13,016 bases of DNA, taken from NCBI GenBank assembly GCA_964579765.1, contig CAZOIK010000395.1, positions 1 through 13,016 of the forward strand, written 5' to 3'. A program made the position numbers and the translations under genes. Under the pieces are notes generated by a model that was given only the letters and a program-made list of their open reading frames with translations, did not search any database and was not told the origin of the DNA. Of this stretch, positions 6,639-11,396 are shown piece by piece; position 1 is the first letter of the stretch, and every line of letters begins with the position of its first letter. Source of the DNA: DATNBT01 sp964579765 (GTDB lineage: Bacteria > Acidobacteriota > Vicinamibacteria > Vicinamibacterales > CAVVIG01).

Positions 6639-7454
6639 ATGCGTGCCCGCATGCCTCGCCGTTCGGCGCGGCTGGCCGCAGTCATTCTGCTGCTGGTCGC
6701 GCCGGCCGCGGCCGCCGACGACCTCACCGTCGCGACTTCCGGCGCGTTCACGGCGGCGATGCGCCAGCTGGCGCCGACCTTCGAGCAGCGCACGCACCAT
6801 CACGTGACGCTGGTGTTCGGCGCGTCGATGGGCGACACGTCGGACTCGATTCCGAACCGCCTCAAACGCCACGAGCCGATCGACGTCGTCATCCTGGCGG
6901 ACTCGGCGCTCGACGCGCTGGTGAAGTCGGGACAAGTCGTAGCCGGAAGCCGCGTCGATCTCGTGCGATCGCGGATCGCCATGGCCGTGCGCAAGGGCGC
7001 GTCGAAGCCGGACATCAGCTCCATCGACGCGCTCGTGCGCACGCTGCGCGCGGCGAAGTCGATCGCCTATTCGTCGAGTGCGAGCGGCGTGTATCTCTCG
7101 ACGGTGCTGTTCCCGCGCCTGGGCGTCGCCGACGAGGTGCGCGGCAAGTCGAAGCGCGTCGGCACGGAGCCGGTCGCCGCGGTCGTCGCGCGCGGCGAGG
7201 CGGAGATCGGGTTTCAGCAGGTGAGCGAGCTTCTCCCCGTCCCCGGCATCGACATCGTCGGCCCGCTGCCGGACGGCGCGCAGAAGATCACGGTGTTTTC
7301 CGCCGGCGTTGTCGCCGGCGCGCACGCCGCTGCGGCCGCCAGCGCGTTGACGGCGTTTCTGTCGTCGCCCGCGAGCGCCGATGCGATCCGCGCGACCGGC
7401 CTCGATCCGATCACGCCGTCCCCCGGCGGTCGATCGCAATCACCCGGCCGGTGA
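6639..7454 (+). CDS. ModA-like periplasmic substrate-binding protein
   Basis: A 271-residue exported protein with signal peptide MRARMPRRSARLAAVILLLVAPAAA and probable cleavage near Ala26. The mature part has the type 2 periplasmic-binding-protein pattern of the ModA/SBP_bac_11 group: DLTVATSGAFTAAMRQLAPTFE at the N-terminus, then VTLVFGASMGD, IDVVILADSALDALV, SIAYSSSASGVYLS (142-155), EPVAAVVARGEAEIGFQQVSELL, and a C-terminal ITVFSAGVVAG with a Pro/Ser/Arg-rich tail. ModA binds molybdate, but many relatives bind other or unknown ligands, and the ligand cannot be assigned here. No ABC permease or ATPase gene lies in the window, so it is an orphan binding protein. Its ATG is 3 nt after the esterase stop, which indicates translational coupling and a shared role with the esterase. 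A second in-frame ATG lies at 6651. Confidence 0.85.
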   Translation: MRARMPRRSARLAAVILLLVAPAAAADDLTVATSGAFTAAMRQLAPTFEQRTHHHVTLVFGASMGDTSDSIPNRLKRHEPIDVVILADSALDALVKSGQVVAGSRVDLVRSRIAMAVRKGASKPDISSIDALVRTLRAAKSIAYSSSASGVYLSTVLFPRLGVADEVRGKSKRVGTEPVAAVVARGEAEIGFQQVSELLPVPGIDIVGPLPDGAQKITVFSAGVVAGAHAAAAASALTAFLSSPASADAIRATGLDPITPSPGGRSQSPGR

Positions 7455-7483
7455 GGTCGTGCGGGGCTGAGGTCGATCTGATC

Positions 7484-7489
7484 TAGAAT
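7484..7489 (+). promoter_or_regulatory. Putative -10 element TAGAAT before paralog B
   Basis: TAGAAT lies 18 nt upstream of ATG 7508. A Shine-Dalgarno GGAGG at 7496-7500 lies 7 nt before the ATG. No good -35 is seen, but GAGGTCG occurs twice just upstream (7453-7459 and 7469-7475). This could be an internal promoter for paralog B and the permease, since the gap after the ModA-like gene is 53 nt. Confidence 0.4.
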
Positions 7490-7507
7490 CCGCGCGGAGG
7501 AACGGCC

Positions 7508-8512
7508 ATGCGCACGCGTGTCCTCGTCACGGGCTGTCTCATGCTGGCGTCGATCGCGGGCGCGGCCGCGCAACGCACGTCGCCGCAACGCGCGTCGCCG
7601 GTTCCTGCCCGGACGCCCGACGGCGCGCCGAACCTCGCCGGCATCTACTCGTTCAGCACCATCACGCCGCTGCAGCGGCCTCAGGCGCTCGCCGGCAAGG
7701 AGACGCTGTCGGACGCCGAAGCCGCGGCGTTCCAGGCCGAGGAGAACACGCGGCTCAATCGCGATCTGTTCGATCCCGAGAAAGGGCAGCCGAGCGCGGG
7801 CTACGCGCCGCGCGCGCAGGGCGGCGTGCTGTCGTACAACGAGTTCTGGTACGAGCGGGGCAGCACGCTGACGAAGGACAAGCGGACCTCGCTCATCTAC
7901 GACCCGCCGAGCGGCGTCATTCCGTTCACCGAGGCCGCGCGGCGGCGCGTGGCCGCGATGCGCCAGTGGTCGGACTCCGGCCTGGGCGATTCCTTCGCGG
8001 ACCGGCCGCTCGCCGACCGATGCCTGCAGGGCTTCAACTCCGGCCCGCCGATGACGCCCGGCTCGTACAACAACAACGTGCAGATCCTACAGGCGCCGGG
8101 CACGGTGGTGATCCTGAACGAGATGGTGCACAACGCGCGGATCATTCCCACCGACGGCCGCCCACACACGAAGCTGCGCCAGTGGTCCGGCGATTCGCGC
8201 GGCCACTGGGAAGGCGACACGCTCGTCGTCGAAACCGTCAACTTCCGGCGTGAGACGAGCCTGCAGGGATCGACGTCCGACACGCGGCTGATCGAGCGCT
8301 TCACACGCGTCGACGCCGACACGATCCGGTACGACTTCACCGTCACGGACCCGAATGCCTACACGCAGCCGTGGAGCGCCATGGTGCCGCTCACCAGGAC
8401 TCCCGGGCCGATCTACGAGTACGCGTGCCACGAGGGGAACTACGCGCTGCCGAACATCCTGGCCGGCGCGCGGGCGCAGGAGAAGGCCGCGGCCGCCAGG
8501 CCCGTCGAGTAG
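7508..8512 (+). CDS. Secreted CHEGNY-family protein, paralog B, function unknown
   Basis: A 334-residue exported protein with signal peptide MRTRVLVTGCLMLASIAGAAAQ, homologous to the protein at 4050-5021. Shared blocks are DGAPNLAGIYSFS near residue 38 (WGDPDIRGTYTSD in paralog A), TLSDAEAAAFQAE, a cysteine in ADRC (Cys172), QAPGTVVILNEMVHNARIIP (195-214), GDSRGHWEGDTLVVETVNF (228-246), YDFTVTDPNAYTQPW and YEYACHEGNYALPNIL (303-318, Cys307). The middle (about 85-165) differs, with GGVLSYNEFWYERGS and SLIYDPPSGVIPFTEAARRR. The two copies are clearly diverged, so this is an old duplication or two separate family branches. Activity is unknown. It has a good Shine-Dalgarno (GGAGG) and is followed after 7 nt by the permease gene, so those two are probably co-translated. 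Confidence 0.88.
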   Translation: MRTRVLVTGCLMLASIAGAAAQRTSPQRASPVPARTPDGAPNLAGIYSFSTITPLQRPQALAGKETLSDAEAAAFQAEENTRLNRDLFDPEKGQPSAGYAPRAQGGVLSYNEFWYERGSTLTKDKRTSLIYDPPSGVIPFTEAARRRVAAMRQWSDSGLGDSFADRPLADRCLQGFNSGPPMTPGSYNNNVQILQAPGTVVILNEMVHNARIIPTDGRPHTKLRQWSGDSRGHWEGDTLVVETVNFRRETSLQGSTSDTRLIERFTRVDADTIRYDFTVTDPNAYTQPWSAMVPLTRTPGPIYEYACHEGNYALPNILAGARAQEKAAAARPVE

Positions 8513-8519
8513 TCACCCG

Positions 8520-9860
8520 ATGAACGACCCCCGCGACCTGATGGCCCGGTCGCCGCTCGGCGCGCGGCAGATGCTGGTCATCGGCATCACGTTCGCGCTC
8601 AACGCGCTCGACGGCTTCGATGTCGCGTCCATCAGCTTTGCCGGGCCCGGCATCGCCCGGGAATGGGGCATCGAGCGCGGCGCGCTCGGCATCGTGCTCT
8701 CGATGGAAGTCATCGGCATGGCGCTCGGGTCGCTGTGCCTGGGCGCCGCTGCGGACAGGATCGGCCGCCGGCGTACGATTCTCGGCTGCACCACCGTGAT
8801 GGCGCTGGGCATGTTCATGGTCCCGGCGACGCACGGGCTCGTGGCGCTGTCGATCTGGCGCGTCATCACCGGCCTGGGCATCGGCGGCATGCTCGCGGCC
8901 ATCAACGCCGTGGCGGCGGAGTTCGCGAACGCCAGGCGCCGGGACATGAGCGTCGCGTTCATGTCGACCGGCTATCCGTTCGGCGCGGTGACCGGCGGCC
9001 TGATCGTGCAGCGCCTGCTCGCCGTCTACAGCTGGCGATCGGTCTTCTACCTCGGCGCGATCTCCACGACGATCCTGATTCCGGTCGTCTTCCTCTTCGT
9101 TCCCGAGTCGGTGCACTGGCTGACGCAGAAGCGGCCGCCCGGAGCGCTCGAGCGCATCAACCGGACGCTTCGCCGTTTCGGACATGACGCGGTGGCGAGC
9201 CTGCCCGACGTCACTCCGGCCGCACGTCCGCCGTCGATCGCGGATATCTTTCGGCCGGGCCTCCTGCCGATCACGATTCTCGTGACGCTGGCCTACTTCT
9301 TTCACATCACGACGTTCTACTTCATCATCAAGTGGGTGCCGAACATCGTGGCGGATTTCGGATTTCCGGCGTCCTCGGCAGCCGGCGTGCTCGTCTGGGC
9401 GAACGTCGGCGGTCTCCTGGGCGCCGTCGTCTTTACGGCGTGCACGCAGCGGTTCGAGGTGAGGCCCCTCACGATCGCGGCCATGCTCGTCGCGACGGCG
9501 ATGGTGTCGCTCTTCGGGTTCACGCCGCACGATCTCACGATGCTGTCGATCGTCTGCGCGGTCGCCGAGTTCTTCATCAACGGCGCCATCGTCGGCCTGT
9601 ACGCGCTGTTCGCCCGGGCGTTTCCCACGCACGTCCGCGCGTTCGGGTCTGGCTTCGCCATCGGCCTGGGCCGCGGCGGCTCGTTCGTGGCGCCGATCGT
9701 CGCTGGCTTCCTGTTCCAGTTCGGCTATGGCTTGTCCGTCGTCGCCGTCGTCATGGCCCTGGGCTCGACGCTGGCCGCGGGCACCTTGTTGCTGCTGAAG
9801 CGGACGACGATGGGCGATGTCGAAACGCCGCTGCCGGCGGTTGCACTGGGCGACGCGTAG
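8520..9860 (+). CDS. MFS transporter, AAHS-like (aromatic acid/H+ symporter type)
   Basis: A 446-residue inner-membrane permease of the major facilitator superfamily with about 12 hydrophobic segments and the usual length for the aromatic acid:H+ symporter group (PcaK type). Evidence for the group is the charged pair in the first membrane segment, LNALDGFDVASISFAGP (Asp31 and Asp34), and motif A between segments 2 and 3, GAAADRIGRRR (75-85). Late in the protein come AFPTHVRAFGSGFAIGLGRG and the final segments. The second copy of motif A (TACTQRFEVRP) is degenerate. The likely substrate is an organic or aromatic carboxylate moved with protons, but substrate and direction are inferred. The frame is open further upstream to 8355, but ATG 8520 sits just before the conserved N-terminus and 7 nt after the previous stop. 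No clear Shine-Dalgarno is seen, so translational coupling to paralog B is likely. Confidence 0.88.
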   Translation: MNDPRDLMARSPLGARQMLVIGITFALNALDGFDVASISFAGPGIAREWGIERGALGIVLSMEVIGMALGSLCLGAAADRIGRRRTILGCTTVMALGMFMVPATHGLVALSIWRVITGLGIGGMLAAINAVAAEFANARRRDMSVAFMSTGYPFGAVTGGLIVQRLLAVYSWRSVFYLGAISTTILIPVVFLFVPESVHWLTQKRPPGALERINRTLRRFGHDAVASLPDVTPAARPPSIADIFRPGLLPITILVTLAYFFHITTFYFIIKWVPNIVADFGFPASSAAGVLVWANVGGLLGAVVFTACTQRFEVRPLTIAAMLVATAMVSLFGFTPHDLTMLSIVCAVAEFFINGAIVGLYALFARAFPTHVRAFGSGFAIGLGRGGSFVAPIVAGFLFQFGYGLSVVAVVMALGSTLAAGTLLLLKRTTMGDVETPLPAVALGDA

Positions 9861-9889
9861 CCGGACGTCTGACGTTCGGATCGTCCGGC
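9860..9889 (+). terminator. Hairpin directly after the MFS stop codon, possible terminator
   Basis: GCCGGACG (9860-9867) and CGTCCGGC (9882-9889) form a perfect 8-bp GC-rich stem with a 14-nt loop, beginning at the last base of the MFS stop codon. No U-run follows, so Rho-independent termination is only plausible. The loop contains GACGT in a short direct repeat with the stem (GACGTCTGACGT). Confidence 0.45.
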
Positions 9890-10052
9890 GCCGTTGTGAT
9901 GCGCCGCGACCAGCTCGCGCGTGTTCAGCTTGCCTCGTGGGGGTAGTTCGAGAATCCTTGCTGTTGATCTGAAATCCGACTGGGTTTGTTCCGCGACTGA
10001 AGTTCCTTAGCCAAGCAGACCTGAAGGTCTACACTACATCAGGCGCAGAGAT
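9861..10052. other. Convergent intergenic gap with lower GC, no gene supported
   Basis: These 192 bases separate the convergent MFS and SDR genes and form the longest non-coding stretch in the window. They hold the hairpin at 9860-9889 and the palindrome at 10015-10032. Between about 9941 and 10043 the base composition drops to roughly half G+C, clearly below the coding regions. No start with a Shine-Dalgarno, tRNA fold or promoter leading into a gene is seen. One minus-strand frame reads protein-like for about 45 codons but has no start or recognisable motif. Confidence 0.6.
10015..10032. repeat. Small palindrome AGACC-TGAA-GGTCT, possible dispersed repeat
   Basis: AGACC (10017-10021) and GGTCT (10026-10030) form a 5-bp stem with a TGAA loop, extended by one G-C pair beyond a mismatch. 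ACACTACATC follows. A second, overlapping inverted repeat pairs CCTGA (10020-10024) with TCAGG (10039-10043), and the two folds exclude each other. On the minus strand the hairpin lies about 22 nt after the SDR stop, so it could help end that transcript. The shape resembles intergenic palindromes I associate with acidobacterial genomes. Confidence 0.4.
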
Positions 10053-10829
10053 TCAGGACGCGGTCATCCCGCCGTCGACCGCGAGGATCTGTCCGGTCAC
10101 GTAGCTGGCGGCGGGCGCCGCGAGGAACACCGCCACTCCGCCCAGTTCGCCCGGCTTGCCAATCCTGCCCATCGGCGTCGCCTTCTCGACCCTCCCGCGC
10201 GTCTTCTCGAGCAGCCCGTGCGAGAGGCGCGTGTCGAAGAATCCCGGCGCGATCGCGTTGACGCGGATGCCGCGCGCCGCCCACTTCACGGCGAGATCGC
10301 GCGTCAGCGCGACGATGGCGCCTTTGCTCGCGGAGTAGCCGACCGCGTCGAGGATGTCCGCGTCGATGCCCGCGAGTCCGGCGACGGAAGCGACGTTGAC
10401 GATCGCGCCGCCGTGGCCGAGCCGGTGCATCTCGCGCCCGGCCGCCTGCGACATGAGGAAGCAGCCGACCGCGTTGGTGTCGAACACCTGCCGCCATTTC
10501 TCGAGCGGCATCGTCTCGATCGGCTCGCCCCAGCTGATGCCGGCGTTGTTGACGAGGATGTCGAGGCGGCCGAAGCGATCGACGGCCGCGCGCACCGCGG
10601 CGTTCACCTGCTCCGTATTCGAGACGTCGCAGGTGATCGCCAGCGCGGCGACGCCTTTCGCGCGCAACGCTTCTTCCGCCGGCGTCAGCCACTGCTCGCG
10701 CCGCGCCGTGATGACGACGCTCGCGCCCGCCTCGCCGAGCGCCGTCGCCATCTCGAGGCCGAGTCCGCGTGAGCCGCCGGTGACGAGCGCGACTGTGCCG
10801 GTGAGATCGAAGAGTTGCCGGACGTTCAT
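10053..10829 (-). CDS. Short-chain dehydrogenase/reductase (SDR), classical type
   Basis: A 258-residue cytoplasmic NAD(P)(H)-dependent oxidoreductase with the full classical SDR motif set: TGGSRGLG (17-24) for cofactor binding, CDVSN near 67 for adenine contact, NNAG (94-97), catalytic Asn119, Ser148, Tyr165 and Lys169 (YSASK), and IAPGFFDT after residue 192. Arg43 and Arg44 after the second strand (TARRE) fit NADP(H) preference. The C-terminus VTGQILAVDGG is typical of FabG and gluconate/sugar-alcohol dehydrogenase relatives. The closest named types are probably gluconate 5-dehydrogenase or 2-deoxy-D-gluconate 3-dehydrogenase, but the substrate is not decided by the sequence. It is transcribed away from the molybdenum hydroxylase genes across a 95-nt gap. 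No Shine-Dalgarno precedes the ATG. Confidence 0.93.
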   Translation of the reverse strand: MNVRQLFDLTGTVALVTGGSRGLGLEMATALGEAGASVVITARREQWLTPAEEALRAKGVAALAITCDVSNTEQVNAAVRAAVDRFGRLDILVNNAGISWGEPIETMPLEKWRQVFDTNAVGCFLMSQAAGREMHRLGHGGAIVNVASVAGLAGIDADILDAVGYSASKGAIVALTRDLAVKWAARGIRVNAIAPGFFDTRLSHGLLEKTRGRVEKATPMGRIGKPGELGGVAVFLAAPAASYVTGQILAVDGGMTAS

Positions 10830-10837
10830 GGGCCGCT

Positions 10838-10843
10838 ATCGTA
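10838..10843 (-). promoter_or_regulatory. Putative -10 element TACGAT of the SDR gene
   Basis: On the minus strand TACGAT lies 8 nt upstream of the SDR ATG, with no Shine-Dalgarno between them. Transcription would start at or next to the start codon. No good -35 is found at 16-18 nt, so support rests on the -10 and on the same arrangement at other genes here. Confidence 0.4.
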
Positions 10844-10889
10844 GCGAAAACGCTCGTGTTTTCGGGGTCCGGCCTGAGGCTATACCCGG

Positions 10890-10918
10890 TTGATATGGGC
10901 TCGAGGGTGCTCTACACT
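10890..10918 (+). promoter_or_regulatory. Sigma-70-type promoter TTGATA-17 nt-TACACT, leaderless
   Basis: TTGATA (10890-10895) and TACACT (10913-10918) are separated by exactly 17 nt, the best housekeeping-type promoter in the window. Only 6 nt separate the -10 from ATG 10925 and there is no Shine-Dalgarno, so the transcript probably begins at the start codon. It lies in the 95-nt divergent gap shared with the SDR promoter, where one regulator could control both directions. Confidence 0.65.
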
Positions 10919-10924
10919 CTGCGA

Positions 10925-11380
10925 ATGATTTCCTTAACAGTGAACGGCAAACCGTACCACGTGGACGTCGCGCCCGAGATGCCTCTGCTGTGGGTCATCC
11001 GGGACGTGATCGGCCTCACCGGCACGAAGTTCGGCTGCGGTCTCGCGCAGTGCGGCGCGTGCACGGTCCACCTCGACGGCACCGCCATCCGCTCGTGCAC
11101 GACACCCGCGTCGGCCGTGGCCGGCAAGAAGGTGACGACGATCGAAGGCCTGTCGCCGACGTCGAGCCACGCGCTGCAGATCGCGTGGATTGCCGAGCAG
11201 GTGCCGCAGTGCGGCTACTGCCAGTCGGGGCAGCTGATGTCGGCCGCCGCGCTGCTCACGAAGACGCCGAAGCCGACCGACGCCCAGATCGACGCCGCGA
11301 TGAACGGCAACATCTGCCGCTGCGGCACCTACCAGCGCATCCACCGCGCCATCAAGCGCGCGGCGGGCGTGCAGGCATAA
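10925..11380 (+). CDS. 2Fe-2S subunit of a molybdenum hydroxylase (IorA-like)
   Basis: A 151-residue small subunit of the xanthine oxidase superfamily, the same size as isoquinoline 1-oxidoreductase alpha subunits. It carries two 2Fe-2S clusters that pass electrons from the molybdenum site. The plant-ferredoxin-type cluster uses Cys38, Cys43, Cys46 (GCGLAQCGAC) and Cys58. The helical C-terminal cluster uses Cys96, Cys99 (QCGYCQSGQ), Cys131 and Cys133 (NICRCGTYQRI). All eight cysteines are present. The frame is open from 10856, but ATG 10925 matches the conserved start MISLTVNGKPYHVDV and follows a good promoter. There is no signal peptide, although the partner subunit has a Tat signal, so export as a folded complex is likely. 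It is 16 nt upstream of the large subunit. Confidence 0.93.
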   Translation: MISLTVNGKPYHVDVAPEMPLLWVIRDVIGLTGTKFGCGLAQCGACTVHLDGTAIRSCTTPASAVAGKKVTTIEGLSPTSSHALQIAWIAEQVPQCGYCQSGQLMSAAALLTKTPKPTDAQIDAAMNGNICRCGTYQRIHRAIKRAAGVQA

Positions 11381-11383
11381 GGG

Positions 11384-11389
11384 AAGGAG
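11384..11389 (+). promoter_or_regulatory. Shine-Dalgarno AAGGAG of the molybdopterin subunit
   Basis: AAGGAG lies 7 nt upstream of ATG 11397 in the 16-nt gap between the two subunits. It contrasts with the SD-less start of the first gene of this operon and fixes the start just before the twin-arginine signal. Confidence 0.75.
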
Positions 11390-11396
11390 CAGACTC

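Noticed and set aside
9940..9965. TTCGAGAATCC, similar to a tRNA T-loop
   Set aside because: The flanking bases do not form a 5-bp T-stem, and no acceptor, D or anticodon arm can be folded around it.
9860..10008. Minus-strand frame reading ILELPPRGKLNTRELVAAHH in the convergent gap, a possible gene remnant
   Set aside because: It looks somewhat protein-like, but there is no start codon with a ribosome site and no family I can name, and it runs antisense into the MFS 3' end. The evidence is too thin for a pseudogene call.
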